NCBI GenBank assembly: GCA_963833885.1 | Contig: CAWHZU010000002.1 | Location: 124,001-188,000 of the forward strand | DNA: 64,000 nt | From: JASHPR01 sp963833885 | GTDB lineage: Bacteria > Actinomycetota > Actinomycetes > Streptosporangiales > Streptosporangiaceae | Reading direction: 5' to 3' | Shown: positions 41,358 to 49,590 of the stretch, piece after piece | How the letters are laid out: every line of letters starts with the position of its first letter | Numbering within the stretch: position 1 is the first letter of the stretch | The notes under the pieces: generated by a model | Databases searched by the model: none | What the model was told of the DNA's origin: nothing | What the model saw: only the letters and a program-made list of their open reading frames with translations | Program-made: the position numbers and the translations under genes

Positions 41358-42931
41358 GGTGCGCTCCTTCGCAGCGCGATCATGGCCACGTCATCCTCGC
41401 GGGCGCCGAAGAGGGACATTATGTGGTTGCCGAATGCCTCGACGTCGGCTCCGGCGACCTCCTCGGCGGCGGCCCGCAGGCGTTCCATGTTGTCCTCGAG
41501 CGGGACCTGCCGCTCCTCGATCAGGCCATCGGTGATCAGCAGCACGGTCCCGCCCGGCGGCAGAACCGCCTGCTCGACGTGCGGCTTGTGCACCGGCATG
41601 CCGAGCAGCAGCCCGCCCTCGCCCCGGTAGGCAGCCGTGACGCCATCGACGATCAAGGGGGGAATGTGCCCGCAGTTCACGATTTCCAGTGCCCCCGATG
41701 AGGAGTCCAGCAGCGCCAGGCACAGCGTGGCGAGGATGTTGGGGTGATACTGCCGCAGCACCTGGTTGAGCAGGCCGGTGATCTCGAGTGGTGAACGGCC
41801 TTCGCTGGCGAACGCCCGCAGTGCGTGCCTGAGCTCGCCCATCACGGTCGCCGCATGCAGTGAGTGGCCCTGCACATCGCCGATCGCGATCAGCAGCTGG
41901 TCCTGCCATTCCAGAGCCTCGTAGAAGTCGCCGCCGACCTCGGCCTGATCGCTCGCTGGTGCATACCGGACGCAGATCGTGAAGCCGGGTGCTTCGGGCA
42001 GCACCGTCGGCAGGAAACTGCGCTGCAAGGTGAGGGCCACCAGGTGCTCCTCGGCATAGGCGCGCAGCGCCTCGACGGCCAGCGCGGTCGACTGCACCAG
42101 CTGGCGAAGGATCTGCAGCTCTTCTTCGCCCGCGCCGCGGCCGAACGCGACCGCGATGGCAACCGGAGGCCGTCCCGGCTTGATCCTCGCCACGGCGACG
42201 GCAACGTCCGTGCGCAGCGTGGTGTCCGGGATCAGCCGGACCCAATCGCCCTGCGGTATGACCGTGGCGGCGTGGCCTTCGCCAGGGCCGAGCACGTAGT
42301 CGGAGATGTCGTCCAGTATCTCGAGCCGACCGCCGCGGGGTACCGGCACCGGACGTTCCGGGGAAGCCGCCATCCGGCGCAGCTGGCCGTCGGGCAAGAC
42401 CAGGATCAGCACGGAGGGGACCTCAAAGATCCGCGCCGCGCCGGCCGCGGCGGCACGCGCGAGCCCGGCGAAGGTCTGAGCCTTGTTGATGTTCAGGGTG
42501 ACGCTGGTCAGCGACGTCAGCCGGGAGGCGGCTGCCTCGGCCCGCTGCCGGGCCCGGTAGTAGCGCAGCGCCGCCGTGACCGTCGGCAGCAGCTCCTCCG
42601 GCTCGGTCGGTTCGATCAGGTAGGCGTCGGCGCCCTGGGTCAGGCCGTAAGCCCGGTCGGCGACCGCGACGGCGGTCGCCGACACCTGGATCACCGGGAT
42701 GGCCGCCGTCCGCGGATCCGACTTGAGTTGCCGGCAGACGTCGAAACCGCTCATGTCGGGCAGGTTCACGTCCAGCAGGACCGCCTCGGCCTCGGTGGCC
42801 CGGTTGAGTGCTTCCTGGCCGGTGCCGACCTCGAGCACGGTGTGCCCGGCGCGCTTCAGCCAGGTGGCCAGGACGTAGCGCTTCGCCTCGTCGTCATCGA
42901 CGAGGAGCAGAACCGCCGCCGGCTCGGTCAT
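41354..42931 (-). CDS. Receiver–GAF-like–SpoIIE phosphatase (RsbU/RsbP-like)
   Basis: A 525-residue PP2C-type phosphatase. Residues 5-125 are a CheY-like receiver (LLLVDDDEAKRY, phosphoacceptor Asp in LLDVNLPDMSG). A GAF-like middle follows (LTSVTLNINKAQTFAGLARAA region). Residues 300-525 are SpoIIE: ALTLQRSFLP, VGGDFYEAL with metal Asp, IGDVQGHSLHAATVM, LLITDGLIEER and GAREDDVAMI. It should dephosphorylate the RsbV-like STAS protein encoded next, and the receiver links it to the hybrid kinase encoded upstream. All gene junctions overlap by four bases. Confidence 0.9.
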   Translation of the reverse strand: MTEPAAVLLLVDDDEAKRYVLATWLKRAGHTVLEVGTGQEALNRATEAEAVLLDVNLPDMSGFDVCRQLKSDPRTAAIPVIQVSATAVAVADRAYGLTQGADAYLIEPTEPEELLPTVTAALRYYRARQRAEAAASRLTSLTSVTLNINKAQTFAGLARAAAAGAARIFEVPSVLILVLPDGQLRRMAASPERPVPVPRGGRLEILDDISDYVLGPGEGHAATVIPQGDWVRLIPDTTLRTDVAVAVARIKPGRPPVAIAVAFGRGAGEEELQILRQLVQSTALAVEALRAYAEEHLVALTLQRSFLPTVLPEAPGFTICVRYAPASDQAEVGGDFYEALEWQDQLLIAIGDVQGHSLHAATVMGELRHALRAFASEGRSPLEITGLLNQVLRQYHPNILATLCLALLDSSSGALEIVNCGHIPPLIVDGVTAAYRGEGGLLLGMPVHKPHVEQAVLPPGGTVLLITDGLIEERQVPLEDNMERLRAAAEEVAGADVEAFGNHIMSLFGAREDDVAMIALRRSAP

Positions 42932-44568
42932 GACGTTTCCCGGCAGGCGTTGCGGATCGCGAAAGCCAGCCGGTCCCTGGTGAGCTCGTCCTTGTGCAGC
43001 AGTGCGGCGGCACGCGGCGGTGGCTCGACATCCACGCCCGTGATGACGATCGCCGGTATCGCGGCGGGCAGCTGGCGCAGCAGCGCGGCGCCGTCCAGGC
43101 CGGGCATACGCAGGTCGGTCACCACGAGATCGACGTTATCCTTCGTGGCCGCGGCGAGCGCCCGGTCGCCGTCCTCGGTTTCGATCACCTGGTCGGCAAT
43201 ACCGGCGAGGAGCGCGCGCAGCACCTGGCGGAAGCCCGGGTCGTCGTCGGCGATGAGGACCGTGCCGACCTCCGCTGGCCCGTGCGGCAGCGAAAGCACG
43301 ACGGTGGTGCCTGCGCCGGGCTCACTGGTCAGGGTCAGGTCGCCGCCGAGCAGCCCGGCCAGCCGCCGCGCGTAGGCCAGTCCGAGCCCGGTGCCGCCCC
43401 GGCGGACGCCGGGAACCTGGAAGAACTCCTCGAACACGCGCTCCTGCTGGCCGGCCGGGATGCCGATCCCGGTGTCGACGACAACGATCTCGAGACGCGG
43501 CCCCGCGGTACGCACGCTCAGCCGCACCTCCCCGCTGTTCGTGTATTTGATGCCGTTGGCCAGCAGATTTCGCAGAATAGCCGTCAGGGCCAGCTCATCG
43601 GTCAAAACCGAATCCGGCGCCCCCTCGTCGCTGACGATGACCTCGATCGGCCGCCCTTCCGCCATCGGGCGCACTAGCCCGCGGAGCCGGCCCAGCAGCG
43701 CGGGCAGCGCGACCGTCGCTGGGTCGATGCGAAGCCGGCCCGACTCGGCCTTCGCGACGTCGAGCAGGTCATTGACGAGCGCGAGCAGGGTGCGCCCGGC
43801 ATTCTGGATCAGGTCCACCTGGTGCAGCTGCTCCGGGTCGAGGCTCCCGCCTCCCGGGTCCGCCAGCAGCCGGGTCAGGCCGATGATCGAGTTCAGCGGT
43901 GTGCGCAGCTCGTGGCTGATGTTCGCCCAGAACCTGTTCTTGGCCTCCGACGCCTCCCTGAGCCGCTCGGACTTCTCGTCGAGCTCCGCGTAAAGGGCCA
44001 CCACCCCGCGGTTCGTCTGCTCCAGTTCCTCCGACAGCTGGCTGTACATCGCCATCACGCCCTGGTTCGTCTCCTCGAGCTCGGCGTTGACGAGGACGAG
44101 CTGCTGCTTCTGCTGCCGCAGGTCATCGAGGGCGCGGATCAGATCCTCGTTGTTCCGCCGCAGCTCATCCAGCTGGTCCAGGGGCGAGGGAGGAAACAGG
44201 GCGGCCAGCCGCTTGGCAACCGAAGGCAGGTCGACGAGATTGGCCGGGCGCCGCTTCAGCATCCGCAGCACCGGCCCGGCTGCCGTTGCGTCGTCCATCA
44301 GCCGGGAAGCCGCGCGCGTGCCCTCGGCGGGGACTTCGCTGTCGAACTTGACGGTAATGATCAGATGTGACTCATTGGCACTGAACGCAATCGCCGCGGT
44401 CTGCGCGGCGACCACGGCGCCGCGGGCGACCTCGCTGAGAGCGGTGGCCACGCGCACCTGATCCTGGCGGTCGAGGCGGAGCTCGGCCGCCACCTCGCGG
44501 CCGAGCTGGCGCGCGGCGAAGACTCCGCCGACGTCCCGTACCTCGATGCGGGCAAAGTAGCTGGTCAT
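42928..44568 (-). CDS. Hybrid histidine kinase with N-terminal RsbT-like ATPase domain
   Basis: A 546-residue multi-domain kinase. Residues 1-130 resemble an RsbT/RsbW-type ATPase (RQLGREVAAELRLDRQDQVRVATALSEVARGAV, quoted by its ends), though its N-box lacks the usual Asn. Residues 140-205 are coiled coil (LDELRRNNEDLIRALDDL). HisKA follows with FWANISHELRTPLNSIIGL, then HATPase (N box LLANGIKYTNSGEV, G boxes DTGIGIP and GTGLGLAYA). A C-terminal receiver has VLIADDDPGF and VVTDLRMPGLDG. It probably relays a signal from the stressosome to the receiver-SpoIIE phosphatase that follows. Confidence 0.88.
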   Translation of the reverse strand: MTSYFARIEVRDVGGVFAARQLGREVAAELRLDRQDQVRVATALSEVARGAVVAAQTAAIAFSANESHLIITVKFDSEVPAEGTRAASRLMDDATAAGPVLRMLKRRPANLVDLPSVAKRLAALFPPSPLDQLDELRRNNEDLIRALDDLRQQKQQLVLVNAELEETNQGVMAMYSQLSEELEQTNRGVVALYAELDEKSERLREASEAKNRFWANISHELRTPLNSIIGLTRLLADPGGGSLDPEQLHQVDLIQNAGRTLLALVNDLLDVAKAESGRLRIDPATVALPALLGRLRGLVRPMAEGRPIEVIVSDEGAPDSVLTDELALTAILRNLLANGIKYTNSGEVRLSVRTAGPRLEIVVVDTGIGIPAGQQERVFEEFFQVPGVRRGGTGLGLAYARRLAGLLGGDLTLTSEPGAGTTVVLSLPHGPAEVGTVLIADDDPGFRQVLRALLAGIADQVIETEDGDRALAAATKDNVDLVVTDLRMPGLDGAALLRQLPAAIPAIVITGVDVEPPPRAAALLHKDELTRDRLAFAIRNACRETS

Positions 44569-45584
44569 GGCTTGAGCACCAGCACGCCTGCGTCGTCGCG
44601 ATGCCGCCCGGCCTCGGCGAGCAGAGCGGCCGCCGAGATCAGCGGATCACGCCCGGCAAGGCCGGGCAGCGCGGCGATGTCCCACCGGCTGGTGAGGCCG
44701 TCGGAGTGCATGATGATGATGCCTTTGGGCGGCAGCCGGTACTCGAACTGCCGGAACCGGCGCGCCTGGTGGCCCGCGATCCCGGGGATGGATGCCATCC
44801 CGCTGCGGGTGTCCGGGGAGACAATCCAGGCGGCCACGTTGCCGAGTCCGGCGAACCGGACCACGGGGCCGTCGATCTGGACGATGGCCAGGGCGCCGCC
44901 TCGTGTCCTGCCCATGCGCTGGTGTGCCCGCTCGAGCAGCGCGGCGGGCTGGCTGGACGGCTCCTCGAAGACGGCCGCCAGTGCTTCCCTGGCCGCCGTG
45001 GCGGCCAGCGGGCCGTGGCCGAGACCATCGCAAAGCGCCCCGGTCAGCACGTGGCCGGCACTGACCGCCCCGTACGCGTCGCCGCATGCTGTTTCGCCGA
45101 TGATGGGCCTGGTCAGGCCCGCGCAGCTAATGACCGGCGGATCGCGGGGATCGGCCCAGAACCGGGCTGCCAGGGCGGTGCTGCGGCCAGCCGACGAGTA
45201 GACGTCGCAGAAGTCGGCCTGCCTGCTGATCGAGCCCAGCCCGATGCCCAGCGTACCGGCGGTGGAATGCCCGTCCTGGAATGCCGCACCGACATCCGGC
45301 ATTCCTGGCCCGGTGTCGATGGTGACGAACTCGATGCCCGGCGCGCCAGCGTCATGGCTGACTCGTAGGAGCAGTGCGCCATCCTTGGCGTACTTGTGCA
45401 GGTTGGACGCGGCCTCGGTGACCGCGAGGGCCAGCCGGTCCGCCCGTTTCGCCGGAAACTTGAGATTGCGTGCCATGGCCATCGCCGCGTTGCGGCACGC
45501 GGAGACCGCGCTCGGCTCCTCGACGCGAAGCCACCGCATTTCGTGCTCAGCCGGGCTGCTGAGCTGCCCGCTCAGCGCGACCAC
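44565..45584 (-). CDS. RsbT-like ATPase fused to RsbX-like SpoIIE phosphatase
   Basis: A 339-residue fusion. The N-terminal half is an ATPase of the RsbT/RsbW type (LALAVTEAASNLHKYAKDG, DTGPGMPDVG, GTLGIGLGSISRQADF); the canonical motifs are kept. The C-terminal half is a PP2C domain related to RsbX/SpoIIE (CGDAYGAV, LCDGLGHGPLAATAA, IIMHSDGLTSRWD). In Bacillus subtilis RsbX resets the stressosome by dephosphorylating RsbR and RsbS; joining it to an RsbT-like module would couple both acts. GTG at 45584 overlaps RsbT by 13 bases; an ATG at 45539 is possible. Confidence 0.88.
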   Translation of the reverse strand: MVALSGQLSSPAEHEMRWLRVEEPSAVSACRNAAMAMARNLKFPAKRADRLALAVTEAASNLHKYAKDGALLLRVSHDAGAPGIEFVTIDTGPGMPDVGAAFQDGHSTAGTLGIGLGSISRQADFCDVYSSAGRSTALAARFWADPRDPPVISCAGLTRPIIGETACGDAYGAVSAGHVLTGALCDGLGHGPLAATAAREALAAVFEEPSSQPAALLERAHQRMGRTRGGALAIVQIDGPVVRFAGLGNVAAWIVSPDTRSGMASIPGIAGHQARRFRQFEYRLPPKGIIIMHSDGLTSRWDIAALPGLAGRDPLISAAALLAEAGRHRDDAGVLVLKP

Positions 45585-45964
45585 TTGGCCACCATGACGC
45601 TGGTCTCGCCGGGCTTGGACGCCAGCTTGAACTCGTCGACCAGCCGCCGGGCCCCGGACAGGCCAAGCCCGAGCCCTTCGCCCGTGGTCCAGCCGTCGGT
45701 CAGCGCCAGGCCCACGTCCGGGATGCCGGGGCCCTCATCGGTGAAGGTGATCCGGATGCCGGCCCGGCCAGTGGCCGACGTGGCCACCTCCACCCGCGCC
45801 GTTCCGCCGCCCGCGTGGACCAGGGCATTGCGGGCAAGCTCGCTCGCGGCCGTCACCAGCTTGGTCTGATCCACCAGCGACAGCCCTGTGCCCGCCGCGG
45901 CCGCCCGTACGTGCTGGCGCACCCGGACCACGTCGTCGCCCGATTTGATCGGCAGCTCATCCAT
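45572..45964 (-). CDS. rsbT: Stressosome serine kinase RsbT
   Basis: A 130-residue Bergerat-fold kinase. The N-box ASELARNALVHAGGG, G1 box DEGPGIPDVG and G2 box GEGLGLGLSGARRLVDEF match RsbT. In Bacillus subtilis RsbT is held by the RsbR-RsbS complex; on stress it phosphorylates both and leaves to activate the RsbU phosphatase. Gene order RsbR-RsbS-RsbT supports the call. AAGGTGG lies upstream of the ATG at 45964, 14 bases after the RsbS stop. The frame is open further upstream but only as antisense-free overlap with RsbS and is not coding. Confidence 0.92.
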   Translation of the reverse strand: MDELPIKSGDDVVRVRQHVRAAAAGTGLSLVDQTKLVTAASELARNALVHAGGGTARVEVATSATGRAGIRITFTDEGPGIPDVGLALTDGWTTGEGLGLGLSGARRLVDEFKLASKPGETSVMVAKWSR

Positions 45965-45978
45965 GCCGAGCTGCCACC

Positions 45979-46332
45979 TTAGGAATGCCCGTTGAGCATG
46001 CGCAGGCCCTGGTCGGCATCGAGCGCGGTGCGCACCCCGTCCAGCGACAGCCCCAGTTCGACCAGCGTGATGGCGACCGCGGGCCGCATCCCGACCAGCA
46101 CCGTCTCCGCGTCGAACAGCCGCGAGATCGAGCCGATGGTGGCCAGCATGCGTCCGATGAACGAGTCCACGATCTCCACGGCGGTGATATCGATGATCAC
46201 GCCGGTCGCCCGGGTGGCCACCAGCTCGTCGGCGAGATCCTCCTGCAGCTGCACAACGCTCTGGTCCTGCAGGTCGATCTGGATGGAGACGAACAGCGTC
46301 GGCCCGATCTTCAAGATCGGCACACGCTCCAT
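45979..46332 (-). CDS. rsbS: Stressosome scaffold RsbS
   Basis: A 117-residue single STAS-domain protein. The phosphorylated Ser is kept in VEIVDSFIGRML, and the segment GMRPAVAITLVELGLSLDGV is close to Bacillus subtilis RsbS. With RsbR it builds the stressosome shell that sequesters RsbT. Its start ATG shares one base with the RsbR stop codon. No additional domains are present, the normal form for RsbS. Confidence 0.93.
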   Translation of the reverse strand: MERVPILKIGPTLFVSIQIDLQDQSVVQLQEDLADELVATRATGVIIDITAVEIVDSFIGRMLATIGSISRLFDAETVLVGMRPAVAITLVELGLSLDGVRTALDADQGLRMLNGHS

Positions 46333-47126
46333 CAGGCCGGCCCGACCTTAAGGCCCGAACTGCGCAGCGCGTGCGCCAGCGCGCCAGCGAGTGTCGCCTT
46401 GGTGGTGATATCGCCAAACTCGATGCCCAGCGAGACGATCGTGTGCGCGATCTGCGGCCGGATCCCGCAGATAATGCACTGCGCCCCGAGCAGCCGCGCG
46501 GCCATAACGGTCTTCAGCAGGTGCTGTGCTACCTCGGTGTCCACCGTCGCCACGCCGGTGATATCGATCACCGCGTGCGTGGCCCCGTTGGCGACCAGGG
46601 CGTCCAGCATCTTCTCCATCACCAGCTGGGTACGTGCCGAGTCCAGCGTGCCCACCAGCGGAACCGCGATGATGCGGTCCCACAGCTGGACCACCGGAGT
46701 GGACAGCTCCAGCATCGCCTCGGCCTGCTGCTTGATGATCTCTTCCCTGGTCGCGGCGTAGGTCTCGAACGTGCCCAGGCCAAGATCATCGACGGTGCGC
46801 GCGAACGCGAGATACTCGGGGACCATCTCGGCCGCGTCCGCGACGAACTCGTACACCGCGTCCTTGAGCGAAAATACCGCCAGCGCCGTCTCGCTCGGCG
46901 AGAACCCGCTTCGCGCCCGGGACCGGGACAGGGTCGCAAGAGCAGCCCTCAGCTCGCCCATGGCCAGCTCGTCGGCACCGGACACCGCACGGACGACCAA
47001 CCCGTAAAGGTCGGCAAGCTCGAAGCGCACCTCCTCGGCTGACGCGCGGCCGCGGGTCGCTGCGAAGACGATCTCGCACCAGCGATCGAGCAGCTTCGCC
47101 TCGTTCTCCCGCAGGAAGTCGGCCAT
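46332..47126 (-). CDS. rsbR: Stressosome sensor RsbR
   Basis: A 264-residue RsbR-type protein. The N-terminal half is a globin-like sensory domain (MADFLRENEAKLLDRW, FSPSETALAVFSLKDAVYEF). The C-terminal STAS domain keeps both regulatory threonines seen in Bacillus subtilis RsbRA, in VATVDTEVAQHLL and PQIAHTIVSLG, and the linker helix EEIIKQQAEAMLELSTPV. ATG at 47126 has AGGG five bases upstream; an in-frame ATG at 47216 would add 30 residues without domain content. It is the first gene of the operon ending at 41001. The sensed stimulus is not predictable. Confidence 0.92.
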   Translation of the reverse strand: MADFLRENEAKLLDRWCEIVFAATRGRASAEEVRFELADLYGLVVRAVSGADELAMGELRAALATLSRSRARSGFSPSETALAVFSLKDAVYEFVADAAEMVPEYLAFARTVDDLGLGTFETYAATREEIIKQQAEAMLELSTPVVQLWDRIIAVPLVGTLDSARTQLVMEKMLDALVANGATHAVIDITGVATVDTEVAQHLLKTVMAARLLGAQCIICGIRPQIAHTIVSLGIEFGDITTKATLAGALAHALRSSGLKVGPA

Positions 47127-47247
47127 CCGGCCCTGGCTGTTGTCTACGTCCACCGGTATCAGTCCAATATCTCGCCCAACCGTCTCGGATAACGCACTGC
47201 AGGCTACATGCAGCATCCATCCCAGAGCACCCCCAAGCGGGGCACAG

Positions 47248-47270
47248 TTACCAGTCAGTCACCTGAAAAC
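47248..47270 (-). promoter_or_regulatory. Possible SigB-like promoter of the stressosome operon
   Basis: Minus-strand GTTT, a 13-nt spacer and TGGTAA lie about 120 bases before the RsbR start. The spacer is one base short of the usual 14-16 and the -10 element differs in two positions, so this is only suggestive of feedback control. Confidence 0.25.
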
Positions 47271-47272
47271 GG

Positions 47273-47761
47273 TCACCGGCGGAATCCATCCGGCGGTGTG
47301 ACGGCCATCATCGTGGCCTGCATCAACGCGACCCGGACCAGCGAGGTCTCCGGATTGCCGTCGCCATCGTCGGCCCAGGCGATGACCTCGGCTGAGCAGA
47401 CCGTGAGCGTGCGTCCCGCACGCATGACCTCGCCGGTGGCGCGGAACCGGTCGCCCCGGGCCGGCGACAGCAGGTTGACCTTGAACTCCACGGTCAGCAC
47501 GTCCCGGTCCTCGGGCATCAGGCTCGCCGCAGCGTACCCGCACGCCGAGTCCGCGAGCGTGGTTATCGCCCCGGCGTGCATGAAGCCGTTCTGCTGGCAC
47601 AGATCGGCCCGGTACGGCAGGTCGAGCACCACCCGCCCGACGGCCAGTTCCGCGATCGAGATACCGAGCGTGGTCAGCAGCGTCTGGCGGCCGATGCCTT
47701 CCCTGATTCGCTGCTCGGTGCCGCGATCAAGGGTGCGTGGCGTCTGGGCCGATGTGCTCAT
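47273..47761 (-). CDS. PaaI family hotdog-fold thioesterase
   Basis: A 162-residue hotdog thioesterase of the PaaI/4HBT type, acting on acyl-CoA or related thioesters. The motif QNGFMHAGAITTLADSACGYAA carries the catalytic HAG and Asp, quoted in part. EFKVNLLSPARGD and SAEVIAWADDGDG follow as in the family. AGGATGG precedes the ATG at 47761; 47779 is an alternative. It lies divergent from the FUSC gene and 146 bases from RsbR with no obvious functional link. Confidence 0.88.
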   Translation of the reverse strand: MSTSAQTPRTLDRGTEQRIREGIGRQTLLTTLGISIAELAVGRVVLDLPYRADLCQQNGFMHAGAITTLADSACGYAAASLMPEDRDVLTVEFKVNLLSPARGDRFRATGEVMRAGRTLTVCSAEVIAWADDGDGNPETSLVRVALMQATMMAVTPPDGFRR

Positions 47762-47946
47762 GGCACCATCCTGGTGCACCGCCCGCCCGCCGCGAGAGCC
47801 GCCGGTGGCAGCGGGCAGTGAGCCTGGTCACACTGGAAATAGCTGCCGCCCCCGGCGTTGCTGGCACAACCGGTGGGCGGCCGCGCCCCGATGCGCGACG
47901 ATCATGCGCTGCCACCGCACTTCTCCTCTTCCCCCGGGTTATCACC

Positions 47947-49404
47947 ATGGCAACTGACTTTTCGCTGCGCCTGCATGCAGCGCCCTTCCGCACCGCCGTG
48001 CGTCAGACCGCGCGCCGGGCGCCGGAGCGTATCGCGCTCGCCCGCTCCCAGTCTCAGCCGAAGGCGGTGTTCATCGCCAGGCTGACCGTGACCGCGGTGT
48101 TCGCGTACCTGCTCGCCTGGATCCTGCCCGGAACCGCGCGGTCGGTGCTCGCCCCGCTGACCGCCGTGCTGGTCGTTCAGGCGACCGCGTACCAGACGGT
48201 CAGGAGCGCCTTTCAGCGTGTGGTCAGCGTTGTGGCCGGCGTGCTCGTCGCGCTGGCGTTCTCCGCCGCCGTGGGGCTGACCTGGTGGAGCCTGGGCCTT
48301 ACGATCGCTGCCGGGCTGCTTCTCGGCTCCGTGCTGAAGCTCGGTGACCACATGCTCGAGGTACCGATCAGCGCGATGCTGATCCTGTCCGTCGACACCG
48401 GGGCCGCAGCGTCCGGCCGGATCGTTGACACGCTGGTCGGGGCCGCCGCCGGGCTGCTCGGCGGCGTTCTGCTGTCGCCGGAGCGGACGCAGCATGCCGA
48501 GGACGCGATCGGGGACCTCAGCCGGCAGATGGCGGACCTGCTGGAGGAGATCGCATCGGGGCTGCCCGGCGGCTCGGCTCCGGACCAGACCGACGCGTGG
48601 TTGCGGCGGGCCCGCGCGCTTGCCGGCGAGGTCCAGCACGCGGATGACGCGCTCGGCGAGGCCGAGGACAGCCTCAGGCTGCGGCCGTCCGCGCTGCGAC
48701 CCGCCCGTACGGCGGTCCCGCTGCGCAACGGCCTGGAGACGCTCGAGCACGCCGCGGTCACGATCAGGGGCCTCACGCGTTCGATCACGGACGAGGTACG
48801 GCTGCCGGAAGCCAACGCCGCGATGCTGGCCACGGACGCTCCGGACATGATGGCCGAGGTGCTGCGGCAGCTTGCGGCCGCGCTGCGCGCCTACGGCGGC
48901 CTGATCCGCGCCGACCTGACGGACGGCCGCGTCCCCGACGGCGCCGAGGTTGAGCGGCATCTGGTGCAGGCTCGCGAGCACACCGGCCGGCTCGCTCCCG
49001 TGCTGCGCGACGCCCCCGACGAGGCATCAGCGGGCTGGCCGCTGCGCGGGGAGATGCTCGTTCACCTGGACCGGCTGACCAGCGAACTGCAGGCCGAGCA
49101 GCTCGGCCGCGGCCGCGCGGACGCGGCGCGCCCGCGGTGGCCCGCCGCCGTGCGCGCCGCCTTGCCCCGGCCGGCCCGGCAGCGGGACGGCGAACGCTCA
49201 CCCTCTGACCACTCGGACGCCTTCTCCGCAGAGCAACGTCAGATCCCCGGGATCGGAGGTGAGCAGGATCCTCGGGGCGGGCGCGGCGAGCGCGGTGGCC
49301 GCCACCATTGCGTCCATCGCGTGCTGATGACCGTGCAGGCTGTGGGCGGCGAGGAGCCGGGAAGCGGTACGAGCGATGTCCTCGGTGACGGGCTCGACCA
49401 CTAA
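47947..49404 (+). CDS. FUSC family (aromatic acid exporter-like) membrane protein
   Basis: A 485-residue protein. After a short amphipathic start, six hydrophobic helices span about residues 40-185 (VTAVFAYLLAWILPG, VLAPLTAVLVVQATAY, AGVLVALAFSAAV, LEVPISAMLILSV). A long helical cytoplasmic part follows. This is half of the usual FUSC/YccS/AaeB duplicated arrangement, common in actinobacteria, where it exports aromatic acids or similar compounds. The last 69 residues are Gly/Arg-rich and read antisense through the PIN gene (49198-49404). The genuine C-terminus probably lay near 49200, with the stop lost by substitution or indel. Confidence 0.82.
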   Translation: MATDFSLRLHAAPFRTAVRQTARRAPERIALARSQSQPKAVFIARLTVTAVFAYLLAWILPGTARSVLAPLTAVLVVQATAYQTVRSAFQRVVSVVAGVLVALAFSAAVGLTWWSLGLTIAAGLLLGSVLKLGDHMLEVPISAMLILSVDTGAAASGRIVDTLVGAAAGLLGGVLLSPERTQHAEDAIGDLSRQMADLLEEIASGLPGGSAPDQTDAWLRRARALAGEVQHADDALGEAEDSLRLRPSALRPARTAVPLRNGLETLEHAAVTIRGLTRSITDEVRLPEANAAMLATDAPDMMAEVLRQLAAALRAYGGLIRADLTDGRVPDGAEVERHLVQAREHTGRLAPVLRDAPDEASAGWPLRGEMLVHLDRLTSELQAEQLGRGRADAARPRWPAAVRAALPRPARQRDGERSPSDHSDAFSAEQRQIPGIGGEQDPRGGRGERGGRHHCVHRVLMTVQAVGGEEPGSGTSDVLGDGLDH

Positions 49405-49590
49405 GCGGGAGACGGCCCAATCGAAGCGTGCCTGGTCCATCCGGGGATCTCGTGCCTCTACGAGCGTGGCGGCACTGGTCACGACCCGGAGGCCGTCGAT
49501 GCGGGCCTGCGCCAGGAGGGCGTTGGTCGCCCGGTCTCTGAGCACCACCTTCGACAGGCCCTCGCAGCCGAGCACGAGCGTTCCGGTCAC
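49198..49590 (-). CDS. PIN domain (VapC-like) protein with altered active site
   Basis: A 130-residue PIN-domain protein, the toxin position of a VapBC module. PIN RNases need several acidic residues. Here the first, expected in the strand LVLDCEGLS, reads LVLGCEGLS: residue 8 is Gly, a one-base GAC to GGC change from Asp. The later acidic residues appear intact (ATLVEARD, HAMDAMVAATAL, LTSDPGDL). Activity as a toxin is therefore doubtful. It overlaps the antitoxin gene by four bases and the 3' end of the FUSC gene by 207 bases on the other strand. Confidence 0.85.
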   Translation of the reverse strand: MTGTLVLGCEGLSKVVLRDRATNALLAQARIDGLRVVTSAATLVEARDPRMDQARFDWAVSRLVVEPVTEDIARTASRLLAAHSLHGHQHAMDAMVAATALAAPAPRILLTSDPGDLTLLCGEGVRVVRG

